Shown one piece after another: positions 1-12,268 of a stretch of DNA of 64,000 bases (its first letter is position 1; every line of letters starts with the position of its first letter). The stretch is from Pegea sp. RAD2-039 (lineage: Eukaryota > Chordata > Thaliacea > Salpida > Salpidae): positions 186,001 to 250,000 of the forward strand of contig JAQGEQ010000061.1 of NCBI GenBank assembly GCA_034620365.1, in the 5' to 3' direction. The notes beneath the pieces were generated by a model. The model ran no database searches. It was not told the origin of the DNA and worked only from the letters and a program-made list of their open reading frames with translations. A program made the position numbers and the translations under genes.

Positions 1-2064
1 CTTTATTAAAGAATAACTAAAACTAAATCTTCCCAAATTCAATAGTACTTTAAATAGCAATTATATTATCAGATTTTTAATATTTCTTGAATGTCTCACT
101 CCATTCTCTTATATTTTTCTTACTACAAATCTATGTTTAGTGATTGTAGTTTGGTTTAATCATACTTAGTTTGTTTATTCTGACGATGCTAGAAATACAA
201 ATAAAAGAAATACAAAAAAAAATAAAATCAACTAACCAAAAAACCTTATCAAAAAATGTTCATACACACATGCCCTGACGACAGCACTGGTTAATTAATA
301 ACACATGGACCAGTCACAAATATTAAATCTGAAATTAGAAACATGTAAAGACTTTTATGGCTTTTTTTGAAACTTTTTTTGAGCTGAACTTTTTTTTGAG
401 TTTTTTAGTAACTAAAAAGTAGTCTTCCATTAGTACTAAAACTTTTTACTTTTACTAATGTGGGACAAAACACTTCATTAAGCTCAAGATAAAATAGTAA
501 AGCTTTTTACAGAGATGTAATCATCGCTTAATTATCTTTATTGAAATATCCATAAACTTTAATTGCCAACTCATAGCATAATTATGTATAATTATAGTTC
601 TAGAAAATACCATTTGGTTATAAAACATCTTAAAGTTTAAAAAAATTATCTACGTGTTTCATCAGTGAATAAATTCAAGCTTATTTTGAAAAAAAGTTAT
701 AAGTTGAAGTAAAATAAAATTACAGGGTACAAGTTAGCAGGTTCAATATTTAAACTGTGATAAATAAAGATTATATAGTTTGATAAGTACCTTATAGCTT
801 TAAATATGTTTCAAAATAATAATACATTTCAATTTGATTAGACAAAATAATAACCAATTTATTTGTCATTCATTGTTTGCTCAAGCTTGGCAAGTACATG
901 TAAATGTAAATATATACAAATCAACATAAAATATAAACTTACTTCATTATCAGTAAATTTTATTTTAATGCAAGATTTTTTTATTTCGTTTGCATCATCT
1001 AATGAGTGAATTTAAGTCTCAAATTTAAATTTAGACTCTTAAATAATTATTTATTTATGATTTCTCTTATCTTGACTTTAATACTTTCTTTAAAGAAATC
1101 TTTTACAAGTCCTCCGAGATTTTTTGCTAGATATTGAATATATATAACCCTAACCCATTCAAAAAGTTGATAATACCAAGTAGAATAAGGATACCACGGT
1201 TACCAGGGTTTGAATTTTCTTCCCGACTTCATCGCTAAGTCAAAGTATTACCTTTCTTATAAATTATTTTAAAAATAGGAGTTCCATCATTTTGTGATAT
1301 ATACAGACCTTTTCATTATCTTTCTGCAGTCATATTATTATTTTTTCGCTATAAGAGCCATATAACTTATTATCTGTAAGAATAAAACAAATAAATTAAT
1401 TATTTGTTAAATAGATAAAAAAAGTATTTTTGATAGAATTATGAGCCTTAAAATATTAAGTTTTTGTTCTTTTTGTATAATTATAGTCTTTTGTTTAAAT
1501 TTAACTTACTTTATTTACATGTCCTTAGTAAAGTCTTCTAAACAAATTTGAATTTATCTTGATTAAGGCAAAATACTAAAAGTTAAAAATTGGAAAGTAT
1601 GCTCAACAATTATTCATAGGGTAGTATTTCATAACATTCAAAGAAATTTTTATTCAATATTTAACTATTTTAGTTTCTTTCAACTTTTTAACAAAAAATA
1701 GTTCAATAGAAACTTTTAAGACTATTAGTTACTTTTAAGTAATAAGCCATATTGTTGATTAAAAAAACGACAAATATTGGCATGATGCGTGATAACAATA
1801 ACATCATAAGGTGATTTGTAAATATATTGCAAATTTTAAAGTCGATAGAGCTAATTATCATACAAATTATTTTTGAATACTGTTTTACGATTGATAATTT
1901 TATGATAATGAAAGAATGAGAAACATTTTATTTAAATAAAATTGTTAGTTAGTTTATAGCAGTTTTATAATATCAATACAGTTGTACACAAAATGTAAAT
2001 TGTTATTTATGATGAATTCTATATTAATCTTATAGAATATTGAAGTTATAAAGCTCTTTTCTAA
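1..2064. other. AT-rich intergenic DNA, no gene recognised
   Basis: Low-complexity AT-rich sequence with frequent stops in every frame. I saw no conserved peptide, RNA or repeat. The last few hundred bases presumably hold the 5' UTR and promoter of the ACAD11-like gene that starts at 2065, but no specific element can be named. Confidence 0.6.
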
Positions 2065-5000
2065 ATGGATATCGACGTCAAAAAATTAATATTTTATATT
2101 AAAAAAGTTCTGCCAAATTATCTTTCTCCTGAAACTCCTGAGAGTTCAGTTTTATTGGAGAAATTCAGGTAAATTATTTGATAAAAAGTGAAAAAAAATA
2201 ATTATAAAAATAGATCAGAAGATACTTTTAGATTAAATCAGTATTTTCAAACTAATTTATTAAAATTTTTCTTAAATGATTCATTAAACAATTTTGTTGT
2301 TGGTTATTTAGTGATGGCCAGTCAAACCCGACTTATCGTTTGATAGTCGACAAAGAAACCAAACTTGTATTAAGAAGAAAGCCATTTGGTGAATTGCTGA
2401 AAGGTGCTCATCAAGTATGTAAACATAAAACATATAGAAGAATGAGTTGAGATTAATTATCATAAAAAATAAGTTAATAATTGTTTATAAGTATTTCAAT
2501 ATAAATTAAAGTAATAAAATCAACTAAATGTTATTAGTTCATCAAAATGTTAAAACTTTTTTAATAGTTTTTCAAAACTATCTTTCATTTGTTGAAAACT
2601 TAACATCCAATAAAACTACAGGTTTTTAAACCCTGGGTTAATGACTTGCACCTAAAGATTCTTTTATAAAATGTTATTTGTGAAAAATTGATTTCTAAGT
2701 TTGAACCAGTCTACAAGCTTCTTACTATTTTGTGCTTATATCAAAAGATCATGGCATCTCTTTCTACCTAAATAAAAGTTTTTAATTATACCTCTACCAT
2801 CAGATTCTAACTTCTTAAAATCCTGTTTTTAAGGAGTTTTTAAAATGTTTTTTGTCTTCAATATTTAACTTTACAGATTCAAAGAGAATATAAGATCATG
2901 AAAGCTTTGCTTTCAATCAATTTTCCAGTTCCAAAGATGTTACATTTCTGTGATGATCAGCAAGTTATTGGTTCTCATTTCTATCTCATGGAATATATGA
3001 AGGTGTCAAAAGTCTTTAAAAAATAACTTTATTAAGATAAGTTTATTATTTGGAAGGGTAGTGTAATTGGACACTCTATGAAAAATGTTGCCAAATCAAG
3101 CAGACAAAAATGTATTTTTCAAGCGATAGATATTTTGGCTCAATTGCATTCTTCAGACATCAAACAATTAGGCTTAAGTGGATTTGGGAAGCATTCTGAT
3201 TATTGTAAAAGAGTTGTAAGTATAAAGTCAAGTTATAACTAATTTTCAAAAGGTTTTGTTACAAATTAAAACTTTTTTAAACCATTTAGTCTTATATCTA
3301 AAATTGAATGAAAAGTTTATTTGTTAAATTTTTATTTTTTGAATAAATTGTAGATAAGAACTTGGACGAAACAATATCAATCAGCAGCTACATTCGACAA
3401 TTTAGAAATAAAAATGAAAAATTTGATCAAATTACTGGAAGATAAAGTTGAAGAAATTGAAGATAAAGCATCAATCATACATGGAGATTACTCACTTCTC
3501 AACATCTTATATGATGAAGATCAGGTTTACAACTCTACTTGTTAACTGATTTCAAACTGAAATTTTAATCTTCATCAAGATGAAGATCACTTCAATCTTG
3601 GATTGGGAACTTTCAACTATAGGACATCCTTTTGCTGATCTTGCTTACTTTTGCATGATGTATCATGCTCCTGTAGAATTCTTCATGATTTCTGATCCTA
3701 GTGGAACTTTTAGGTTCAAATAATTTGAGAAATTTTTATTTTGTGAAAATATTTATTTTTTAGAGAAATTTTTGATGAAATTCCAACAGAGAATGAAGTG
3801 ATATTCAGATATTGCCAATTGACTGCAACCAGCTTCCCTATCAAAAATTGGAACTTCTTTTTAGCTTTAAACTTCTTCAAACTTGCTTCTATCATTCAGG
3901 TCTTTATTTTGTTAAACATTTTTAGACATCTTCATCTTCTAAATCTTAGGGAGTTTATTCTCGATACCTGCAAGGAAACTCAAGTAGTGAGCGAGCAAGA
4001 GAGGTTGAAAGTTTTGTCGAACCTCTAGTTCAAACTGCTCTTGATTTGATGAGGAGGTTTTGTGAATAAATCATTTCTTAATTCATTAATCATTGACTAA
4101 AATTTGAACTTTTTAGTGAACAATTTGAACAAATTGAAAAAATGATTTTATCACCAAGTCAGAAAGGTGAACAAGTTTTACAAAAAGTAAAAAAGTTCCT
4201 CACCACAAATGTAGATCCACACGAGAAGCAGTTTACTGTTAGTTTGTTTTCTATTTTTTATTTCTTATTTTTTAACCTGATTTTTATTTGTAGCAACATT
4301 TGGAAAATGAACAAACAGTTTACAAATCGATTGATTTGATAGAAAAGTGGAGGGTTGGTTGATATTCAACTTGAAATTCAGTCACAGATAATCAGCTGTT
4401 TGTGATTTACAGAAGCAAGCAAGGTCTGAAGGTTTATGGAACCTTTTTTTACCTGATGTAAGTGGCTTATCCAATGTCGATTATGCGCATATAGCCGAAT
4501 ATCTAGGACGTTCTGCCCCATATTCATCTGTCTTCAATTGCAACGCACCAGGTAAGGTCCTCAGCCTCACCTGTCCCACACTAACCGACTAACCGACTAA
4601 CCACTTATGTAGACACTGGCAATATGGAAGTCTTGCATTTGTACGGAAGCGAGTATCAGAAGAAGACTTGGCTTCAACCTCTTTTGGATGGAGAAATTAA
4701 CTCAGCTTTCTGCATGACTGGTAAGTGGTCTGTTGCTAAGCAACCGATGCTCAAGGTTTGTTTGAATAGAACCACAGGTAGCTTCTAGTGATGCTACTAA
4801 TATGGAGCTAACCATCACTAGAGATGGTGACCACTATCTGGTCCATGGTCGCAAATGGTGGTCCACGGGGGCTGGAAACCCGACCTGTGCCTTTGGTATC
4901 GTCATGGGTAGGACAGTTGACAACGAAAAGCCTCGTGCACCCCATTTACGTCATAGCATGATCGTGGTCCCCTTCGATACTCCCGGAGTGAAGATCGTTC

Positions 5001-5736
5001 GAATGTTGAGCGTGTTTGGTTACCATGGTGAGTTTGGATATTTTACTTGTCCCAGTAACCACCTCTACGACCCGCAGACCGTCCTCATGGCCATGGAGAA
5101 ATTCACTTTAACCAGGTCCGAGTCCCGGTCCGCAACTTGATCCTAGGCGAAGGCCGAGGATTCGAGATTTCTCAAGGACGGCTTGGGCCAGGACGTGTCC
5201 ACCACTGCATGCGGTCCATAGGTAAGTAGAATAGTCCGGAGGTTTGAGATCTGATAGCATTGTATCTAGGACTTGCTGAAAGAGCTTTGGAGCTATTTGT
5301 GAGTAGAGCACGGGACCGGAAGACTTTTGGCAAACTTCTTCTAGATCACGTGAGTCGATGACCTCATTAGATGACGTCATACATGACTGCAGTGATTCTA
5401 CAGCAAGTGGTACGTCACAAGTTGGCTGAATGCCGAATCGCGATTCATCAATGTCGATTAATGACGTTGCATTGTGCTTACGTCATCGATGAGAAAGGAA
5501 CACGGGTTGCTAGGAAACAGATTGCTATGATTAAAGTTGCGGTTCCCCGAATGCTGTGTGACGTCATCGATAACACGATCCAGGTACACGGTGGGGCGGG
5601 AGTGAGTCAGGACTTTCCACTTGCTCAATGGTATGCTGCAGCCAGGACACTACGACTAGCAGATGGACCAGATGAAGTTCATCTGGACACAGTAGCTAAG
5701 TTAGAGTTACGTCATCAAATAAAGGCTAAGATCTGA
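2065..5736 (+). CDS. ACAD11: ACAD11-like protein: phosphotransferase-fold domain fused to acyl-CoA dehydrogenase
   Basis: ACAD10/11-type enzymes combine an aminoglycoside-phosphotransferase-like kinase domain with a FAD-dependent acyl-CoA dehydrogenase and act in fatty-acid catabolism, including 4-hydroxy acids. The first ATG is at 2065. The kinase half reads [20 protein letters not shown], then the Brenner-type loop HGDYSLLN near 3482 and [18 protein letters not shown] near 3600. A linker with [10 protein letters not shown] leads into the dehydrogenase half: [11 protein letters not shown] near 4850, [19 protein letters not shown] (5070-5150), [27 protein letters not shown] and [10 protein letters not shown], ending KIKAKI-stop at 5736. 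There are more than a dozen exons. The intron at 5350-5403 is needed to restore the family sequence around [19 protein letters not shown]. Exons before about 4400 are AT-rich with longer introns; later exons are GC-richer with ~50-nt introns. ACAD11 is favoured over ACAD10 because no HAD hydrolase domain is seen upstream. Confidence in the family is high; individual junctions are hand-phased. Confidence 0.92.
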
Positions 5737-5770
5737 TCCAAGATCTTGGTCCACGATGAATAATTAATGC

Positions 5771-5776
5771 AATAAA
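5771..5776 (+). terminator. Poly(A) signal AATAAA of the ACAD11-like gene
   Basis: An AATAAA hexamer lies 35 nt after the stop codon and is followed by a T-rich stretch. Confidence 0.6.
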
Positions 5777-5949
5777 AATTTTTTCTCGATAATTTGCTGC
5801 AATTTTTCGTTTGTTGAATAAAATTTGATTGGCTTCTATGATTTACAACTTTGACTACTGTGGACTCAATTGGAGCTTGTCAGAATGACAATGAGTTATT
5901 CTCATGATGAGTCCATTTTTTTATTTCCAAACCAATAATAATACTAGAG

Positions 5950-6240
5950 ACATGCTTCGGCCGAGATTGCGTGTGCGGGATGTGCTTCGAGTGACAATGT
6001 TAGAAATAAAGCAAAACACAGAGATGTAAAAAAAGAGTCCTTCGAGTTTCTTTGAAGCTGTTTTTTCTTCTCTATCCTTCAATTGTTTGCAGAGTAGAGA
6101 GCGCCATTCGGAGCGATCTGATGCGATATCTTCCAAATTATTTTCAAACCAATACATAGCAATTAATGAAGAAGCTCGCAGCCTCATTAGAGTCTTAAAA
6201 TAAAGAAAGTAATTTATGGAATGATTATTTATTGAACTTG
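5950..6240 (-). mobile_element. Degenerate LINE-type reverse transcriptase tail
   Basis: On the minus strand an open stretch reads NNLEDIASDRSEWRSL followed by CKQLKDREEKTASKKLE. This resembles the extreme C-terminus of non-LTR retrotransposon polyproteins, where a '...DR..WR.L' block follows the reverse transcriptase. Only this tail is recognisable. No RT catalytic motif or endonuclease is present, so it is a dead 5'-truncated copy. SINE copy 1 begins immediately to its right on the other strand. The call rests on one short motif and could be wrong. Confidence 0.35.
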
Positions 6241-6242
6241 TT

Positions 6243-6545
6243 TGTCTCCGTAGTGTAGCGTGTCTCCATATTTGCGACAAGAAAAAGTATATAAAGAACC
6301 CAGGTAGAAAAGTCTTGTTAGTCTGGTTAATGAAAACACTTCAGAGACACAAAACTCCGAATTTAAAGCCAGAGTTGGAGTCTCATAGGTAGTTTGTCGC
6401 TGTACTCAGCTTCTTTCTATGAGCTCATGAGACGCCAGCTGGGCGTAGCTACATCAGTCCGTCTGTTCCGCTACATATCCTGGCTGGCGTGGAGAGTTAG
6501 TTAATAGCATTAGTCTTCAGCTGAAGCGGGCCATTCTTGTTGAAA
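6243..6545 (+). mobile_element. SINE copy 1 (tRNA-derived head partly deleted)
   Basis: This copy aligns by eye with 38066-38334 and 49175-49520. It keeps the start of the tRNA-like head (TCCGTAGTGTAGCG, A-box-like), lacks the B-box part, and continues with the shared spacer (CGACAAGAAAAAG) and body (AAAACTCCGAATTTA, then GACGCCAGCTGG, then CATCAGTCCGTCTGTTC, then CTGGCTGGCGTGGAGAG). The ACGCCAGC and GCTGGCGT blocks are perfect reverse complements about 50 nt apart and could form a hairpin. It ends near GAAGCGGGCC. Confidence 0.75.
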
Positions 6546-9209
6546 TAGATGCCTATTTGTTGGAAGATCTTTTTCAGATCTTCTTAGTTTAATTTTAGTA
6601 AACATTTTCTGACTTTCAAATCTTTATTTTATTAAAAGTCTTTCAAGGTTTTCGTTCCACAGTCATCTTCAAGACCAACTGCATGACTTAACTTTCAGAG
6701 TTTGTTTTATGCCTTTTCGAGAATGTGAGTTGTAAGCAAGAGTGTATTGATAATTGCAGTTGATAAAGTTGTTCTTCTAAAAGATAATCAAATTAACAAA
6801 AAGTTGTTTTTTGTTTCTTCTCATTTTCACTAAACAGTCAACGAAGAAAATGTGTAACCTGAATAAACTCAGTAATCTGTCTGATACACTTGTCTAGAAA
6901 TGTAAATGTCTGATGCATATGTCTTTAAAGTTCATTTAGTGATAATGATAATTAGTTTGTAAGAATTTTTGTAATCTTCTAATACTGATTAAATAATTTT
7001 CTTTTATTTTTGTTTTAAAGAAGAACCCATGAAAGCGAGTCTCACAATTTATTTCACTCTAATTAAAACAAACTCGTGTTTAGATTGAACTCGAATTTTA
7101 AGAAAAATTCAAAAAAAATGATTTTGTTTAAAAACATTTTTTTTAAATCAATTTTCTAAATTTGATTTTAGTGCAAACTTACTTTAGTTTTTACATCAAG
7201 AAGTTTTATTATTCTCTCTTTATAAGTAAGATAATATTAATCAGTCATATAGCTAATATTGTATCCAAACCTTGTCAAGTCGCTAAAACAAAGATAAGAA
7301 GACACATTTGAAAGACGTGATTTTATGTAGTTTAGTAAAAAAGCAAAAACAATGAAAACACACATCAATCTTGTGATAATCACATGACCGCGAAGATTTA
7401 GCGCTTGTAATCAAAGTTACCAAATTTCCATGACAATGAATTTGATGCAATCAGAAAAACTCCAACTAATTTGTTTTTAAATTTCAGTTTGCTGTAAATA
7501 TCCAAATTTGTACTGATTGTCAGATATAATCAATTTTAATTAACAAATTAATAGAAATGATAAGTTGAAAAACACTTTAACTGTTTTTAACACCAATATA
7601 ACTATTAAATTTTATAAGAAGAACTTTATTTATAAAAAAATTGATTAATTAGCAAAATTTGTCTCATGTACAATTAAGAGATTTTTAATTATACTTACGA
7701 CTACTTAAAGTTATTTTTGGTTGTATGATTTAAGTCAAAGTCAAACTTTGGCACACAAAATTGTTCTTAAAAAGAAATTTTTGTTAAACGTAATCACGAT
7801 ATTTATGAAATGAAATAGAAAATCTATATTTTCAAACAACGTTTTATTTGCAACTTTTTTGTTAAAATAAATTATTCAATCTCTCATTTTCTCTATTGTT
7901 AAGCTATATTCAAAATATTCTTTAAGTCATAAAACTACAAAAAAATTATAGAAATGATAAAAATAAAGCTTTATAGACAAAAAAATTGAGGTAGAAGGTA
8001 AAACGGCTGCTAGTAACATGAAACTAGTCTCAAACACCAAACACTTCGATCATATTACAAGATATCTACTTACACTTTTGCAATTTTGTAACTTGATATC
8101 TTCTTTCATTCTTGAAAATGTTTGATTGTATAAACTTATTTTATAACAACATTTACCTAAAATTATGTTCTAAAAGGTAAAAATCGTTCTTTTTTATCAG
8201 CTTGTAAACTGACATTAAGATCAGATTTTTTAGGCTTCATTTTAATCATTTCATCTGAATTCCAAATTTGATTTTCTAATGAGCAGATCATGGGGCAGAG
8301 TTTTATCTTTTGGGCATCAATACGATAATGACAAATCATTATTTGAACGAAACCTAATGGTTTGTTGTTCAACAGATTGTTCACTGAAGCAAAAAAACTT
8401 GAAAGAAGTAATCAATTAAAATGAAAAGAGTTTCTATTACAAGACAGATTTTCTACGCCCTAAATCTTATTTCAAATAGACCGAAGAAATATGATATTTT
8501 ACCAGCACAGAAATGAAACTTGATCAAATGAGAGAGAATATAAGCTTACTTACAAAAACTGTTTGGATTTCAAATTTTCATTTCAAAAATGGGACATTTT
8601 TTATTCCCTTTCTTTAAATCTGTATAAACAATTTGATAAAACATGAACTTGTTTTTATTATAAAATTATAAATTTCAATCATGTTATGAAATTAAACTAA
8701 TGTGAAAAATGATAACAGAAAAAGATCTTATTCATCATCTTTTAAGTCCACACTAATCAAGTTTTTATTTTGAACTTTTTATTTCTAAAAAGTAAAATTA
8801 ATTAGAATAATTTGAAAGGAATCTTTAGATCTTTATGTCATAAACAAATAATTCAATTTGAGTTAATTTTAAAAATTGTTAAAACAAAACTTAACGTAAA
8901 TGAAAAAGTTTTTATGAATTATTCATTTTCTGTATTTCAGATTTGTATAAAATAAGTTTTAAAAGAAGACCCTGTCATTTGAGACGAAATCCGATCTCTT
9001 AATCATTTTAAAAGAAAGATAATTTCAGAATAAAGAAAAAATAAATACTGCCTCTCATGTTTCACGAAACATTATTGAAACAAACTCTAGCAGTTCAAAA
9101 GCTTTTTGTTTATTCAATTCTTATTAAAAATGAAAAACAAAACATCAAGAAACAAAGAAAATTATTCAAGATTTTAATAAAATTGAAAGTAGAAGAAGAT
9201 TTTTAAGGA
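6546..9209. other. AT-rich intergenic DNA
   Basis: No gene recognised. It contains the ~82-bp dispersed repeat near 7347. A minus-strand open frame at 8163-8384 has no recognisable domain and typical desert composition, so I do not call it. An AATAAA on the minus strand at 9109-9114 probably belongs to the zinc-finger gene ending at 9210. Confidence 0.5.
7347..7432 (+). repeat. Dispersed ~82-bp repeat, copy X
   Basis: This segment (core TTGTGATAATCACATG, then CGCGAAGATTTAGCGCTTG) reappears in reverse orientation at about 47677-47757 with only a handful of differences. The flanks do not match. The core is an imperfect palindrome. The nature of the element is unknown: a MITE or SINE fragment, a small RNA or a conserved regulatory element are all possible. 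Confidence 0.7.
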
Positions 9210-10978
9210 TTAGTTTTTACTTTTCGATAAATCAAGAACAGATGATTGAAAATATGGAGATGGACACATATAGGGTTTGACTGATGTTGCTGATGGACTT
9301 GAAAACTTGTCAGGTAACATCAACGGTTTAAAAGTATTTTTTGCCAGAATATCTTCAGCTACTTTAATGATCAGACGGAGCTCATAAAGTGAGAAGCGAC
9401 TGAGAAGTGGGAAAATCATTCTCTGACAAAAGTCATCTTCATTTGCAAATCCAGGAGCTTCATTGGTTTGCTTTGAAGACGTCACGTGAGTATTACGAGA
9501 GATTTCTTTAGTTTCTCGTCTCCTCACCATTTGATGAGACTTCTTTTTCCCTCCATAAATAGAAGAACTTGGTTCAGTTCTCTTTCTGCTGTTGGATTCT
9601 ATATTTTTTGAGGATGTAGAAACTTGGTTTGATTCTTCCTGCTGAGAAACCGACATTTACACCATAGTCTACTTCACGATATAATCACTCACTAACCTGC
9701 TTCTTACGATATTGAATCCTTCGATGTTTTTCAAAACATTTATCGAGACACAAATAGAAGAGGATTTCTTGAGTCTTCTCATCTCTAACAGGAAAGTAGC
9801 TTTCACATTTTTCCTGGCACCAATCACAAACACGGGTTCGATTGTATCTACCTGAAATTAGAATTTCAAGATTGAGTGATTAATTTTTATCGAATTAAAT
9901 TACATCGATGAACAAATCAGTGTTTCCGAAAAAAAAAATTGAAACTCAAAAATATTTATCAAACTGACTTTTAGTGAAATTAATTAAATATATTTTATAA
10001 AATTGAGTATAAATAAATAAAGAGATTCATAAGAAAATTACTCAAAAGTTATTTTGATGTTTACTTTGTAAATAATTAAGAATAATCAGAAATATTATTA
10101 CTAAATTTAAGTTAGGACGAGAAATTGTTTAAAAGTTAAAATAATATGGTTATTAATTTCGAAAAATCAATCAGCGATATTAAAATTATTCTTTAAAATA
10201 AAATTTGGTTTACTTTTATCTCAAGGTTAATTAGCTGTAATAAAATTCTGCAAATATAAAGTGAAATAAAGATGAAGTATTGGTGTTATTATTGGAGAAA
10301 TATTTACAGAATCTTTACGCATCAGTGTTTATAATCATTTAAAAGCTTACCACAACAATTAGGTTTCTCTCTTAACAACTTTACTGTAAAAACTTCCTTA
10401 TATCTATTTAATCTTTCATTATTGACAGCAGAGTACTTTTATTACAAAGAAGTCAATGAGGACAACTAATGAAGCAGTAACTTGTATAAGATTCTGTATT
10501 ACCTAAATATTATTTCATCTCACAAAAACGTCACTTTTTTGATTACTTTAAAAGCTAGAATTACGAAGTTTGATGATTCAGAGTTTATCCTTTATGAATT
10601 GTTATTTTGTTATTTTAATCTTTGGTTGTTTATTTATGGTTTAATACAAGCTTGTGACTGTCTCACCGTGAAAACTGAATATCAAAATGACTTAATAAAT
10701 AATACTTTATAATTAAGTTTCTATATATAGTACCTGGATGCTGGTTTGTGTTGAAGAGATTAGACGATGAAGGTTGGTAGGAGCTAATTGGGTTTGCCGG
10801 GATGCAAGATGTGTTTAGTCCAAAACACTGCATGAGAACTTTTTGAAGATTTACCTGATCGAAATACTTCATTCTATTTTCATCTCATAACTAATTGTTA
10901 TAAACTTACCATTTGTTCAGGCGGCAAGCTTTGTTCAGAAGAAGTTTGTAGAAGTTGTAGCAATTGCTGTACTTCCAT
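9210..10978 (-). CDS. Small FCS-type zinc-finger protein with CtBP-binding-like tail (unidentified family)
   Basis: Four exons in consistent phase give 258 residues: 10910-10978 (ATG at 10978), 10734-10854, 9697-9851 and 9210-9641. Exon 3 carries CDWCQEKC then YLCLDKCFEKHRR. This is a Cys-x2-Cys ... Cys-x3-Cys arrangement typical of FCS/MYM-type zinc fingers, which occur in chromatin and transcription cofactors. A basic patch (SRKRTEPSS, KKKSHQMVRRR) suggests nuclear localisation. A hydrophobic helix-like stretch (FPLLSRFSLYELRLIIKVAE) follows, and the C-terminus has VLDLSKSK, close to the PxDLS motif bound by CtBP corepressors. A minus-strand AATAAA lies at 9109-9114. I could not assign a named family. 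SOBP-like proteins share the finger type, but the match is weak. Confidence 0.7.
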
Positions 10979-12071
10979 TTTAGTTGCAGGTAAATTAACA
11001 ATTAAGATAAATTTTTATATTCAAAACCTAAAATTTAAACATTTAAAAGAACAAATAATTAAATAGTAAAATTCTAAATAGTTTTAAATTAAAATGTAAA
11101 CTAATCTTTTACAGCACAATAAATACAATCTTAAAAATAAATATCATTGTATATTTTCTAAAAATAATCTTATAAGACTTTACAAATCACAGCTTTTGAA
11201 CAAACTTGTAAAAGTGGGTCTTACTGAAAAGCGAACAGCTTTAATCTCAACCTAAATTTGTTTTTTGCCTATATATCACCACCTAGCGGACCTATTTATT
11301 GAATTATGATAGATGACTGTAAGGAAGTACACTAACATATTTATAAGTTTAATGCAGAATACAAAAAATCTGTTATAAACAATTTTTAATAAATATAAAA
11401 TTGGTTGTAAAACACGGAATACTTTTTGAAGCAAGAAATTAAAAAATAATAATTTTAAGTTGTAGGGTAAATAACAAAGTACTACAAGCATATAAAGTTA
11501 TAAAACTAAATGAACTGAGGACATAACAATCAGTAACATCACTAATCTAGTATATTAAGAACGTTATAAAATGTCTAACAGAAATATAAGGGCCAAACTT
11601 TTGCTAAAATTAAACATATATAATATTTCCAAATTATCTAAAGCTTGTTTTATTATTAAAGTTTATTTGTAAAGCAAAATTTAAATCATCTGTTTTTTAA
11701 TGAACATATCCTAATAGCTGTATATATAAATCACCATTTAATTACATTTAAAAACTTATTAATGTTTTTACATTAGGCTTATGTGATTTATGAGTTTATA
11801 TTTCTGTATAAAGATTATATCTTTTCAAATTCATATAAAAAAATTTGTTGAAAAAAATTCTTTTATAAAAAAATAATCAAAAATTATTTTATTCAAATTT
11901 GGCAAATGTATTTGATGCTGCATAAAAATCAACTCAATTTACAAATGCTTACAAAGACTTCAATTATAATTAATCATTTTACTGTAATATTTACAACATA
12001 AATAAAAATCATAACACGTTGCATGCTTTCAAATAACATTTGGTAACAATAAAAATCTCCATTTTCATATT
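10979..12071. other. AT-rich intergenic DNA
   Basis: No gene, RNA or repeat recognised. The right part holds the likely 3' UTR of the G-alpha gene (minus strand), with a minus-strand AATAAA at 11888-11893 for the distal last exon. The left part would contain the promoter of the zinc-finger gene. Confidence 0.5.
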
Positions 12072-12268
12072 TTACGATTCGATATTCATGTAGTAAGCCA
12101 GATTTGAACGAAATAATGTGTGCTGAACAACAGCAAATATAAGTCGTATGTTTTCTGTATCAGTTGCACAAGTGAAATGTGGAAATATATCTCGTTGGTT
12201 GTTGACATTTGCTTCAAGGAAAAGACTACAAATGAATTGTTGGGCTGCTTCAACGTCTGTTATCTCAC
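12072..12268 (-). other. G-alpha alternative terminal exon B
   Basis: Acceptor TTTTAG before GTGAGATAAC, in the same phase as exon A. It encodes [14 protein letters not shown], then [19 protein letters not shown], and ends [11 protein letters not shown]-stop, about three residues longer than usual. It is clearly homologous to exon A but diverged, and the reading frame is intact over 66 codons. The conserved [10 protein letters not shown] block argues against decay. Confidence 0.82.

Noticed and set aside
5350-5370. A 21-nt intron (GTGAGT...CATTAG) in the ACAD11-like gene
   Set aside because: Using the later acceptor at 5403 gives a normal 54-nt intron and restores the family sequence [16 protein letters not shown]. 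The short solution inserts 12 foreign residues.
8163-8384. Minus-strand 73-codon open frame
   Set aside because: Desert-like composition, no family resemblance and no connection in phase to the neighbouring zinc-finger gene.
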